In this document: piece by piece, positions 36,292 through 48,214 of the stretch | Layout: every line of letters begins with the position of its first letter | Position numbering within the stretch: the stretch's first letter is position 1 | Source of the DNA: Allacma fusca | Taxonomy: Eukaryota; Arthropoda; Collembola; Symphypleona; Sminthuridae | Assembly: GCA_947179485.1 (NCBI GenBank) | Contig: OX359250.1 | Coordinates: 44,923,450 to 44,987,449 of the forward strand | DNA length: 64,000 bases | Reading direction: 5' to 3' | Program-made: the position numbers and the translations under genes | Notes under the pieces: generated by a model | The model's database searches: none | Told to the model about the DNA's origin: nothing | The model's input: the letters and a program-made list of their open reading frames with translations, nothing else

Positions 36292-39200
36292 TTAGGAATT
36301 ACAAACTTCTGCATCTAACGGCTGTTTGGAACTATCTTCATCGCCTGATGTCCCAGTATCCTCTTCCGATGAAGCCACAAACTTTTGACACAGGTAGTTA
36401 GTTACATAGCCAGCGGAAGAAAAATATTTTCTGAAATTCTCATCGAATTCATCCGGGCTCATAAGATCACTATCAGCAATCGATAAGTGAATATTGTTCC
36501 CAAGATCATCAAAATTGTCAAGCTCTGAGGCCAAAAACTGCTCCAAAGCTTCCAGTTCGTCATCATTAGCTAATTCATCAACATTTTCATCTGCGTTTTT
36601 GGGTTGTCCAGGTTCTGGAATCAAATTAATTCATTAAAATGAATTCCTTACAATAATAATTTACGATCCTGTTCAGGCCTAACAATTGATATTATATTCA
36701 TTAATGAAACTTACCAATTTTAATCAGTCGCTTTCGATCATTCTCTAAATCGTCATCTGAGCTTGCAAACAGATCGTTCAGCTTGGTTTCATTCGATCCC
36801 GTCGTTTTACTTATATCAATGTTTTCTTCATTGCAGCTAGCACTTGCCAAGGCTGAAGCAATCAGGTTCTGCATTCCAGTTCGTAAGTACATGAAGTATT
36901 TCAAATATTCAAGGATGAAGTTCTCCACACAATTGAACAGTTCCATGCTTTCGCGACAGATTAACAGAAGTTCACTTTTGACAAAAGACCTAAAGAATCG
37001 GTTGCATTTTCTTTAAAGTATTCATTTAAAGTTCCAAGTTTCACGGTCTAATGCATTATTTCATGGGGCATAATTCTGAAACATAATAAGAAATACATTA
37101 CATATAGAACGATAGCCCAAGGAATGTGTTTTGCAAATTCAGTTTGAACTCAGTGGTCGGAGCTTTAGTTGCTATTGATTCTTCGACGATATTTTCAACC
37201 CATTGCACAATGAGCGGGAGGCGGTTTGGCTTCGCAAGAATGCCGTGTATTTCCTTCACCTGTGAGTAGGCTGCAGTTTCTGATTTCCATCCCAACTTTA
37301 GAAATAATTCGTATTTATCAGAAAAATTGCTAGGAAGTATATGACAACGCTAAAACAAATTTAAATATCATATTACTCATGTTACTGCCTAGCTCACCAT
37401 CAAATTCAGCGTTTCGAAGTTAATCTGACTAGTTGAAGCCAGCAGCCTAGCAACTTTATCAGTATTACTCAGGCTCTTTTGCACGGAGCAGTACAGACTG
37501 TTAGTGTTCAAAGTCTGTTCCAAAGGTCTCATGACATTCTGGAGAGTTTTAATTTTCAAAGTTCTGAAATCTTCTGGATAGTTTTCCAATGCATCGAAAA
37601 GCCATTCTTCGACTATTGCGAGAAAATTACGAATGTTTTGGGTAACTTCAACTGCAAAACAGACAAATATTATGATCAAGGTCAGAATTATAGCAGTTGT
37701 AGCTCTTGGAGTATCAAAGTAAGTAAAAAGCTACAAAGGGATTTTTCATTTGTTGTCCCGGATGAAGATGCATAACTCACTGGGAACAATGACAGTTACA
37801 TGAGGACATAACAAGTACGCAATGCTAGTGTAAGTTTGCTTATCCATTTCGTTAATAAACTTTTGAACGTTCCGATTAGCAACAAACTTCTTCAACTTGT
37901 TCCTGAATTGATGAATCCATATTTTAATTAAGATTTACACGCAAACATTCTCCTTGCGTAATAATCAGTTTAAACAAATAGGACCTTGTGAACGGCCGAC
38001 TAGAATCTGCCTTAGTGCTTGGTCCTTCATTAGAGCCAATGACCTTGGTATTTTTCTCGACTTTATAAAACATTTGCCATGTCGACCCAACTTGTTCTAG
38101 CTTAAAGGATACCACCGAAGCCAATAAGCTCTACAACAGAATTTAAAAAAAGTGTTTAATTTTTCACTCATACGAGATAGAGATATATTTGCCCAAGTAA
38201 AAGATGAAAATGAATAAATGTATCTTACATTACAATGTTCGTGGTAATAACGTTTAAAAATGGCAATGTCATCCTTTGTCAAGCCATCAGTAACCGGAAT
38301 AAAAATATCCAAATCGGGTTTCAGATGCTTCATAGTGTTCTGATTTTCCTCCTAGCAATAAACAAAATATTTGAAACACAATCTCAAGCAATGCAGTCCT
38401 GTGCCGTAGCTGCCCGGGAAAAAGTGTAGCGGTTAAACAGTTGAAAATCATTTTATGAAATGAAAACAATAATAAAAAGGGTTCACCTATTTTTGTGGCA
38501 GTAGTTTATAGCAGGATATATATATTTTATAAACATAAATAACCAATTAAATTCAATAAATGTATACAAACTACACAAAAATACCTGCTGAAATCGAAAT
38601 TGCATATAATCCGTTTCCAGACCCTGGCAAAATTTGGAGTTCCAAGATTTGAAAGTTTTTGTAGTCCAGTTCATACGTTTTTCCATGGCACCATTGTTAT
38701 TATTGAGACTGCCCCAGCAAAGTCCACCTTTAGTTCCAGATTTAGATTTCCGAATTTCGGTGTCGCCAATTATCACGTGCAAGAGTGGCGAATCAGGCTT
38801 GATTCTCATTCCACAGTAATGGTACTTGGAATTTCCTCTAGTTCCAAGCCGTCGTGTTTGAAGACCCAAGAATACGGATCGAATGACTTTTCCGAACGAT
38901 GCAGCGTTGATGGGCTTTATATTCAAACTTTTGCAATGCAAAAGATAGTGATTATACACTAAGTAGCGAGGAAGGCTGCTTCCATCCACAGTTTCGAAAT
39001 TTTTCATCAACCATTTTATCTACAAAAGTACAGAGCATGATATTAACACATATTCGAAAGATCTACCGGAAAGTTAAGAAAAATAAACCAACCAAAAGCA
39101 TTGTAGTTGTAGAATGTGACGAAAATACTCGTATGATACTTTGACCCTATCTGCACACTTCTACGTTGAAGTTTTGACGAAAAGTTCAAGTTCAAGAGAG

Positions 39201-40109
39201 GCGGGTAAAATTCGGAGTCTTCAATTAGTCCGAATTTATTCCACAACGCGTCCTCAGATTTTACTCCGGTTTTTGTCATTTCGTAGGGAATAAATTTCCT
39301 TAATGTAGGGATTAGTCGCTAATGAATATGCGATAAAGTTCTCCAAAGATTGAGGAACTTACAATTCCTGTACTAAAATCATTTCCTTCCTACGGAATTA
39401 TAAAAACTCGAGTAAAATCTGCCGACTGGCTGAGAATAAATTAAGACTAACCGAATTTTACCCTCCTCTCCCGAACTGTTGAACTTTTCTTCAAAATTCC
39501 AACGCAGAAGGGTGAAGGTAGGGTCAAAGTATTCATACTGACATTCTCGTGTAATTCTTCAACTTACTACAATACTTTTCCCTGGTTAATTTCCTCTATT
39601 GTGTACAATAAAGTCCTTAATGTAAACAATACATAGCTTTGAGTAGATGCCTCTATACTTTTTCATCTGCACTCCAATATTTAACTACTTTCATAAAAGA
39701 TCCGGCTAATTTGAAATGTACAATATTACCAAGAAAAGATCCTTTATTTGCAAGGCTTTTTACGCTTGAAAGTACTAAGACCTCCAATAAAAAATCCCAA
39801 CCTAAATCTCACAACAACTTACCGTGACAGGATTAAACAGCGATGCATTGACAGTTCCGATGCCCCCGCTCGGTATCGGGTAAATCTCCATTGCCGCTAA
39901 TCGATTCAGCTGTTTCTTACTCAGAGCAACTATTTTGTCTTCAGGAATAGAATCATTCAGTCCATGAAGAATGCTCTCCTTTTCTCCACAAGAGTCGCTC
40001 TCATAGTCCGGGCAGTAGTCCAGTTTACTCTTCCTTGAAATTCGTCCCTGGTTCTCGTCAGTTGGTGTGTCCTCCTCATCTTCGGACTGTGAGGAAGATT
40101 CGCACAGAC
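36292..40109 (-). CDS. RFX-family transcription factor, paralogue B (5' end unresolved)
   Basis: Nine minus-strand exons join in phase: 39823-40109, 38585-39019, 38229-38351, 37985-38130, 37781-37902, 37398-37651, 37102-37295, 36715-36989, 36292-36614, giving 718 residues; one or more 5' exons are missing from my model. The second exon carries the RFX winged-helix domain: YNHYLLHCKSLNIKPINAAS, then [20 protein letters not shown] and GNSKYHY, which binds X-box DNA. The later exons correspond to the RFX extended dimerisation region, for example VTQNIRNFLAIVEEWLFDAL, comparable to the LTQAIRNFAKSLEGWL block of RFX1-3. The C terminus is acidic. In the wing CGM replaces the usual YGI. The sequence is more diverged than typical RFX1-3 outside the DNA-binding domain. 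RFX proteins commonly drive ciliary genes; the role of this paralogue is unknown. Confidence 0.88.
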
Positions 40110-43100
40110 CTGAGCACAATAAGAGGACAATAATCATTTTAATCCCACCAAAACTTCATCTATACCATGTAGCTTTCCGTTTGGATCGTTCAAATTCAAA
40201 CACAATTCAGTCTATCTCTCAAAAGTGCTCTCGTAATTACGAATCATTCCACAATACACAGACACAGCTCCCCCGCATTTTAAACTAAGGCACTCAACCA
40301 AGCACTTTTACTCCCCTATCATATATGTATATCACAACGTAATTTAAATCCTTAAATCTTTTTAATTCTCTTTGTGGCAAAACACATGGACATTGTCTCA
40401 CACAATAAGTTATATTATCAAATTATAATAATATTATTACTAATAATTATAATCAATTCTGAGGTCACCTTCCATGGAAATGTACAAGGGTTGTCCTTCC
40501 TCCATCATGTTGGCTTTCCGTCCCTTCCCAAATTTAATTAATTTGTCAAGAATTCACCGTCAGCTGTAGTAAGTAATTGAATTGAAGGGACTTTTTCTTT
40601 AGCGTCACACAAAAAAAAAGAACTTCCAGCTCCGAAGACACCTACAAATGTCGGAAGTTGATGAATTCCGTGAGTATTTTCTCTTGAAGGAACGTTTTCC
40701 GGAGAAAATTGTCAGTCATACTCACTGTGACCTAACCCAGCGCTTCGTCGCATCCCAGTGGTAGCTCAAACTGGACTATTCTCATCTCCTTCCGTCATAG
40801 CGCAAAAATATGTTTGAGTTCTTCCTACAAAGCTCGAGCTCTGCATGTGCCGTAACCCGCAACAACCGAGAGCTATCCAATCATAAACAATCAACTTACA
40901 ATAATCATTACCTCACACGTTGTAGCAGCAGTCAAGCGGCACGGTATCTCAATGCATTGCATTGTAGATTGCAGTAAAAAGTACTGATAGAAATTCTGGC
41001 ACTACTGCCGTGAATAATTTGTTTTGAGGTTTGTTTGATATTATTAATAGTAAACTTAAGTAACAGCAGGCTGTACAAAAAGCAAATGGATTTTAGCAAG
41101 TGATTCGCGTCACTAAATGGGAAATAGATTTTAATGTACATGTATAAATGTTCCAGGTACAAATAATCAGAAGGCTTTCTAATTCAATGTCCAAAATTAA
41201 TACTTACGTAGTATAAAAACAATTTATATTATATATATTTTCAATTATTTATTTTTTATTGTCAAGTAATTACTTCTGCTGTATCTTAATATTAGTAACT
41301 AATACTTGTCAGGGAATGAACTTGTTTCAACACATTTGTATCACCAAGTAAGTAGCACATCATAATGTGAAACACAGTTAATTTCCAGAATAACTTTAAA
41401 TTAATTACTTAGTACAGCTGACATTGTTTCCAGAAGTTCGGAGGAAATATGTGATTTCTCCTGTGTTCACAATTTATTGATAATAGCAAATACGGGAACA
41501 GCATAGGTTAATGAAACAATGCACAGAACACTGTTTGTATTGACAAAAATATTTCTGGAAAGACAATCTATAAGAAACAAATGTCGGAAGAATTTTACAT
41601 GAAAGCGAAATGAAGTACTCAACAATGACTGTCATAGTCTCGCAAGAAGATTCTTCTAGATACTCTTTTTGTAAGCGATCGTTGAAAGTAGAGCATATCT
41701 TCCCGTTTCAATTTTATCAGGTCAAATAGTAGCACACGGAGTACTTACATTTAAATAAAAGCAACTATCTAGTGCTTAGCTAATGAATAAAAGTATTTAA
41801 TGAGGATTTCCACTTCATTTTCATTTTATGATTTCTACTACTTCACATTATTGTAGGTATGGTATATGCTGCAGAAATAAAACAATGGACAGAATTTAAG
41901 TTCCAATGATAGACCTACGTTTGTATGGAATGACGGTAGTGATTCGACAATTTACAGATACCTAGATCTAAAATGTCGGATAAGTGTCGCTTCATCGTGC
42001 TCACATTTCTCAGAACAGAATAATTTTACATTTATTTTAGGCAAATGTAAAAGAGTAGAGTTAAGTCCAATAGTAGACTTAGTAGATCTTATGCTCATTT
42101 AGTAAACTGCCTTCCCAAATAGCTAGTCTACTAAAAAATTAGGCATCTGGCAGCTTTATACATGTAGATACTTTCCCATGTAATTCATTGCGAGACCATT
42201 CCTTGAAACCTTAGAAAAGGTCAACTTTTTGAAAAACTTTCATTCTTTCTCCCAATATCCCATATCATTTTTAATACGGTCATCTTGTCTAAGTCGAAGG
42301 GACCCATTTTTAGAAAATCTGCATGAATATTTGCTACAAATGTGAGGGCAATCGTATAAGTATATTATGGTCATTTCCTAAAGAGAGCAAGAAGGGTGAG
42401 CCACACGTGCCTACACTGCATACATATTTAGGTATGTACATATTTTGGAGATTTTTGCCCCATTTTGACGGACGTTGTTTTGTCATTGGGTGCATGTGTT
42501 TTACCGCACAATCAATATCAATTCCCAGTCTATTGGTTAGTATGTCACTGACCCCAGGGTGAAGCACAGTCAAATAAGCACTTGAAACTGTCTATCAACT
42601 CAGATTAAAACGTTAAACATGTCTTCCTATAGCGTACTTGAAAGCACCAAACACGTGCTGCATTGTCAGTTTTTTGTGCGTATGAATACTACACATTTTT
42701 TAAATCTTGAAAAGTATTTTCTGCGAACTAGGAGAGTCGAATATTTTTTCACTACTTCCTAGTGTTGGCTAGGATCGGCGGAAATGTTTTCGTGACATCC
42801 CGTTTATGTATGCTAAATTACTTACAGTCCAGGGAATAGGTACTTACTTACTTATGTTCATCCAGAATTGTTCAGTCTTGATGAAAATACTTTGGCGTTT
42901 TTCTAAGTAAGCTGTATTTACTGCTTTTTCCATGAAAGAAAGCACAATTCCCTACCCAAGTATAGATGTACAACCCGAATGAACAATTTCCCGTACTAAA
43001 GTAGTAAATACTGAAGCAATGCGATTCTAAATGACTATATATCATGAGTTTACGTCAGTTTATATATCCTTCATAACAATTATAAAATTTTGGCTTTCAG

Positions 43101-43456
43101 CTAACCTTTCGAAGTAGGCAATGACGTATCCGTGAAAATCCATGTAAATAAATAAAGCTCTTTCTTTATTCACCATGCAGTAATACTTTTAAAATGCAAT
43201 CACACCTGTCAAATTTTGTCAAAACTATTATACATAAAATGTCAGGTATACCTTAGTATGTAAATAAATAAATGCGTTTCAAGCAACAAATTCAATAAAT
43301 TAAGTCTAAAAATAACCTTGTATGTTAGAAAATACTTTCAAGAGTTGTAAACTAATTCCGTGATGAATCCACGTTTCTAGAAATTTTCGATATAAGATAT
43401 CTATAAAGCATATTTTCATTAGGATAAATCAACTTTAGTTTGTTAGTGATAATCAT
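40110..43456. other. Intergenic between the two RFX genes
   Basis: This holds the 5' region of RFX-B and the 3' flank of RFX-A. The first exon of RFX-B should lie here but I could not choose it. A plus-strand segment MSEVDEFR followed by a consensus donor (40648-40669) resembles a first coding exon but has no partner. The rest is AT-rich with no clear gene. Confidence 0.45.
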
Positions 43457-46400
43457 TCAGTCATAATCCCTAGCCAAAGTGAGACAGTGCACATAGTGCT
43501 GAACACCTGTCATGCCCTTGAGAGCCGAACGTTTCTCCTGAACCAAGTGCAGAATGTAACTGTTAGTAAAGAGTTGCAGCAGCATAAAGAAAGTGTTCAC
43601 TTCTGTGTCAATGAAGGCCATCTGACTGCAAATTACGTACCTGTTTAACATGAATACGCATATATTAAATGTAGCTAAGGTAATAACAAAATGTAACAAT
43701 ATAGGCACTCTGCCCTCAAGGAAACAGATAGTCTTGGCAAATCTTACAAGATATAGGACATATCTTTTGCGAAAGCCTTAGCTTGCTCTTCAAACTTTGG
43801 TTCATCTTTCGGACTTTTGAAATTGCAAGTAAAATTATCCACTTCTGTGTATATCCACTCGGAGTAGTTTTCCAAGGACGTCATATTAGCTAATGCCTGC
43901 CGATATGTTTCAACAAGGTAGAAATATTTGTCTTCGTTAGCAATTGGGTAGATGCTCTAAAACCATTAAATACCATGTGGAAGTGAAGCCATACGAATAT
44001 CGAAATATAATCAAATAAACGATGAAGCAACATTACAATTACCACAGACAGCGCAGCAGGAATGTTCAACTCTTTCAATCGTCCATAGGCCTTAGTTCGA
44101 TGAGCTTCCTCAAATAGCGGCCGAACTGATTCAGCAATCATGTTAAGTTTGCAGTTGTCTAAGATAATTTGAGAGAAAGCTTCAGCTGCCAAGCATCTAA
44201 TTTTTTTAAGCGCCTCAGGATAATCTTCCATTGTGATTGTAATGCTGTTGACGAATTTTAAAGCAAAGTTTCGGACCACATCTAGTACTACAACTGTAAA
44301 TTTCAAAGTAACTCTTATCACGTTAAACATTTCACACTCAAATTTTCGAGAGGCATTAAGATACACAATCATTTTCTATAATACACATTGATAGTTGTAT
44401 TTATGTATTCATGATCACCAAACTACCTGGAATTGGATGAATAACATTTGGAAAGAGTAAGTCCACCATAACTTGATACACTTGAGAATCTACGGTTTCG
44501 ATAAAAAGCCGCATGTTCTCGTTTTCACTTATGGATTTCAGCTTGTTTCTATTCAGAGTAAAACAATAATGAAAACGCCCACTTCAAATAACCTACACAT
44601 CATGTTGCCAACTTATTAACTTGATATATCATTTACTTCGAAAAACTGAGAGTTCTTTTTAAAACCGGCAGCCCACTCCAGTATTGATGGCAGTTCCGAA
44701 GCATCGTGTCGAACTTATACAGCACACTGGACTTGATGAGTAACTGCGATTAAAAACAGTCATAATTCAAAAATTCTCAACAACAAATAAGCAATTCTTG
44801 TATTACATCGCATTGTAAATGCAGCAATTGAGTAAACATGACAATTTTATCAATCACCTCACAATAACTTTTGTAGCTAGTCCGAAAACTTTCAACTTCA
44901 GTTCTGGAAAGCACGTCGGAACTTAACCGATATTCAATTTTAGGAAGACCCTTTCCAAACTTTATGGACTCAAATTGTATTTTCTGAAACAGAATATACA
45001 ACTACACTCATGAATAAATATAATACAGATATGGGAAATAAAGTACGCAATTTTTACACGCTGCAAGTCCCTTCGTTGCGGATCACACGTGAATTTCGTA
45101 ATAAGCCTGATATCCTTCTGCCACTCAGTAATATCCCGAACTTCCCGGTAAGTAGGAGAAGTCGTCACAAACTTCAAATACGACTCTGGTTCCATTCTAC
45201 AATTCACATACAAATTAGTAACTAATTCTTCCAAGAGATCCTCTGTTTCCGGAGCGGGTTCTACTGGCACGGTAACACAAGGAGATTCTTCTGCATCAGG
45301 GCATCTAGGATTGTTAATCATTCCGGAAATGTCCAGAGGATCAGGCTCCGTGTTTCTCTCCTTCTTCTCGGTATCTTGTCCATCAGAATCAGACTGAGAC
45401 CCCGGTTCGCTCTCGTCATTCAGCACTGACTGAGGCTTGATCTGAATACCATAGTAGTGGTACTTGGAATTTCCTCTCGTACCGAGTCGTCTTGTCTGAA
45501 GTCCCAAGAAAATGGATCGTATAAGTTTACCAAATGATGCTGCATTCACCGGCTCCATATCGTGACTTTTACAATGACGTATGTAGTGATTGTACACTGT
45601 CGAGCGAGGGAGGCTGACCCCAGCTTTGGTCTCGTAGTTCTCCAACAACCATTGCACCTAAATTAAATAAACACATATAACTTCTCCTGCATTTCGACAA
45701 CCCTTATGTATTTCAAACTAAACATATTGTCAACTCACAGTTACAGGACAGAAAAGAGCCGTCGACAACCCACCAAGACCATCTGGAGGAACAGGAAAGT
45801 GAATAAATTTCTCCTCTGTGTTCCTTGCATTAGACTCATGATGACAATTTTCTTTCTCCTCATCATCTCCATCACTAATCAGCCCACGTGGATGATAATC
45901 CTCAGTGTGTATTGACGTGGAAGCCCTAGCAACCGTTTTCTAAATAAATAATTAAACCTCCAATAATTCCAAACCATTAACTTTCAAGCCCACTGCCTTG
46001 TGACTTCCAAACACATAAAAACCACAGTTTACAAACCACTACAAAAATAATAAATCAACAACACAAATAAAAACAATAGCAGCAAAGGATTACGAAAGTA
46101 CCTCCTAAAAGTAAACATTACTAATTAGAAAAATAATCCAAGTACCTTTCGGGCTAGTTTCTCTTTGAATCCGTCCAAGAAGAAATTGCTACTTTCACTA
46201 TAAAACGAAAAAGTCTCATAAAAATATAAAAATTCCGTTATTTCCCCAACACGGTTTCCGCATAGGAGTTGCAACGTCCTAGTTTAGATTACTTTCATTT
46301 TTAATCTAAAAAATCACTTACATGATTGGAATATCATCGATAGTTTTCTCCGGCGACTCCTCTTCTCCGGGCAAAACTGTATTGTTTTTCAACGAGATTA

Positions 46401-46558
46401 ATTTTATATTAAAATGAAAACATAAGTCAGTTTACAAAACCAAATCCCTTACCCTCAACGGTGACATAATAAGGTTCCCTCGAGGTTTCAAAGGTGGAGT
46501 GTCTCTTGGTACAGGGCCCGAGTCCTAATTTCTCCACAAGTGTTCGCTGGCCCCACAT
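43457..46558 (-). CDS. RFX-family transcription factor, paralogue A
   Basis: Eleven minus-strand exons join in phase to 682 residues: 46453-46558, 46322-46376, 46146-46197, 45739-45939, 45058-45657, 44807-44983, 44637-44743, 44427-44548, 44043-44293, 43748-43956, 43457-43625. All junctions are GT-AG. The start is [15 protein letters not shown]; an in-frame open stretch upstream has no ATG. Exon 5 holds the RFX winged helix ([74 protein letters not shown]), then an acidic stretch. Later exons match the RFX dimerisation region only weakly ([35 protein letters not shown]). Introns just before the DNA-binding domain, before NKL and after the conserved P-I-P block are at the same places and phases as in RFX-B, so the two are tandem duplicates. 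A MULE lies 123 bp upstream of the start codon. Confidence 0.93.
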
Positions 46559-46672
46559 ATTCAATCCAATAATGAAAACAAAAACCAAGAGACTTTCGTA
46601 TCTAAACTCACACAGACCCTCCCTTCCTTCCTACGAGAACACAACTGAACTCACAATCAGAGATTCAGAGCT

Positions 46673-46681
46673 AGTATTTGT
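46673..46681 (+). repeat. MULE target-site duplication, left
   Basis: AGTATTTGT abuts the left inverted repeat and is repeated at 54289-54297. Nine base pairs is the usual Mutator-like duplication. A T precedes both copies, so a 10-bp reading is also possible. Confidence 0.92.
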
Positions 46682-46855
46682 ACTAGCCGTTAAAGACAGG
46701 CTTTGGTAGCTGCAAAAACGACCAGCTCTTCTTCAGACTTTGACTATTTTTCTCGGCTGTACTTACAACATGCGACTCTCTCACTCTCACTATTAGTTCC
46801 TACATAGCTCCTAGCTCCTAGTCAACGAAGCAGTGTGCAACATCCTTGGATATTT
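46682..46855 (+). repeat. MULE left terminal inverted repeat
   Basis: It begins ACTAGCCGTTAAAGACAGG and ends CATCCTTGGATATTT. It pairs with 54115-54288 with no indel and two mismatches (ACTTACAAC against ACTTCCAAC, and GTTCCTAC against GTTACTAC). It contains repeated CTCTCACTCTCAC and TAGCTCCTAGCTCC words that could bind transposase. Confidence 0.97.
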
Positions 46856-47153
46856 ATGGTAGTAGTCCTCCAAAGTCCCTTCGGCAAAACCTTAAAATGT
46901 TATTTCATGTGGACTTACAATTAGTTGAATAAATGAAGAATAATAAAAAAAATCATAAAGTAATGGTAATTCCTAGTTCCGCCTGGTAATTAGTACACGA
47001 TTTATTAATATTTCGGCATGGCATACACTGGTCAACTTTTCATCCGATGTAAACTCGCGGCAATGTTTATCTCTCACCGATGCAAGCTGTCAAAGTCTGT
47101 GATTTTCGCTCTTGACATGTAATTAAATTAAATTCTGATTTTTCACTTGATTA

Positions 47154-47262
47154 AATTAACTTTTACGTTATTAATTATCCATTTAACTGGTAATTGGTGA
47201 ATATTGGGTCTCTCTGGACAGGTTTACTTTAGTACAACTGCATTTTCGATGTAAGTACAAGT
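47154..47262 (+). promoter_or_regulatory. MULE leader segment, copy 1, with splice donor
   Basis: The segment contains TTTAACTGGTAATTGGTGAA, TCTCTGGACAGGTTT and CATTTTCGAT followed by a consensus donor GTAAGTACAAGT at 47251. A diverged copy lies 214 bp downstream. I read it as a candidate noncoding first exon whose donor could join the acceptor at 48270-48271. Transcription is inferred. Confidence 0.5.
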
Positions 47263-47368
47263 ACATGATAATTACATCATATTACATTATTCTTTACCAC
47301 ATTCTGTAACTCTGGTTTCCCTCTTATCATTTATGTAAGTAAATGAAATCTTCAATTCTTTTACTTGA

Positions 47369-47475
47369 TTGCATTCATTTTCTAGTTATTGCACGTTCCG
47401 ATTAACTGGTGATTGGGAAATATTATCTGTCTGGACACGTTTGCACAAGAACTACATTTCCGATGTAAGTACAAG
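47369..47475 (+). promoter_or_regulatory. MULE leader segment, copy 2, with splice donor
   Basis: It repeats copy 1 with substitutions: GATTAACTGGTGATTGGGAA, TGTCTGGACACGTTT and CATTTCCGAT followed by the same donor GTAAGTACAAGT at 47465. Conservation of the donor while the rest has drifted hints at use of both as alternative first exons. Confidence 0.5.
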
Positions 47476-48214
47476 TTATCTTGCATGTATATTATGTACT
47501 TAGTAAATAAATTAAAAACAATTGGAGTTGTCTAGTTGTAAGTAACCATACTAAGTCCATACTGAGCGACAATTTATTGCCGGAGCAGTATGGCACGCAT
47601 AAAAATTTAGGATTTTTGGTGATCTGAATCGATCCACGCCATTTTTTTTTCGGAGGGGCCAGGCACACATTTTCTTAGGAGTCATTTAGGGTGCAGTCAT
47701 ACATATCTTATGCAGACTTTCATAAGTAAAAGTAATAATTTTGAATAAATGAAGTCAGCAAAGATTGAAAATCATCAGTTACAGCCTTGTATTTAATAAT
47801 AATGCGATGATTTGGTTCAAGGAATATACAATGATTTCAAACATTTTTAACAGAAAAATATTTGAAATAAACTTGGATACAAATATACTACTTGTACAAG
47901 TGATGAAATGCTATCCTATAAGATCCACGAAATGTGGTAATAATAATATCGTTTATAAGCTGCTTAGATCAATTAAATCGTTGTCTAAATTGTTCAAAAT
48001 GTTCAAAAATCTTTCCACGAACTCCGATTAATAGTCCAATAACTGCAATGGTTTAATTAATTAGTTTATTTAATTTTAATTCAATATTATTTTTGATGTT
48101 CTAACTCGGTAGCTCCTAATTTTAATAGACATCGGTTTGTTTAACTACTAGGAGGGTTTCAAAATATTTCAAATATGGTTTTCAAAGCTAAAAAGTGAAA
48201 TACAAAACTGAAAA

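Noticed and set aside
40648-40669. Possible first coding exon MSEVDEFR with a GTGAGT donor on the plus strand
   Set aside because: No second exon in phase was found before RFX-A; a 22-bp match is easily chance.
47765-48031. 88-codon open frame ahead of the MULE transposase
   Set aside because: It lies in the predicted leader intron and resembles nothing; probably chance in AT-rich DNA.
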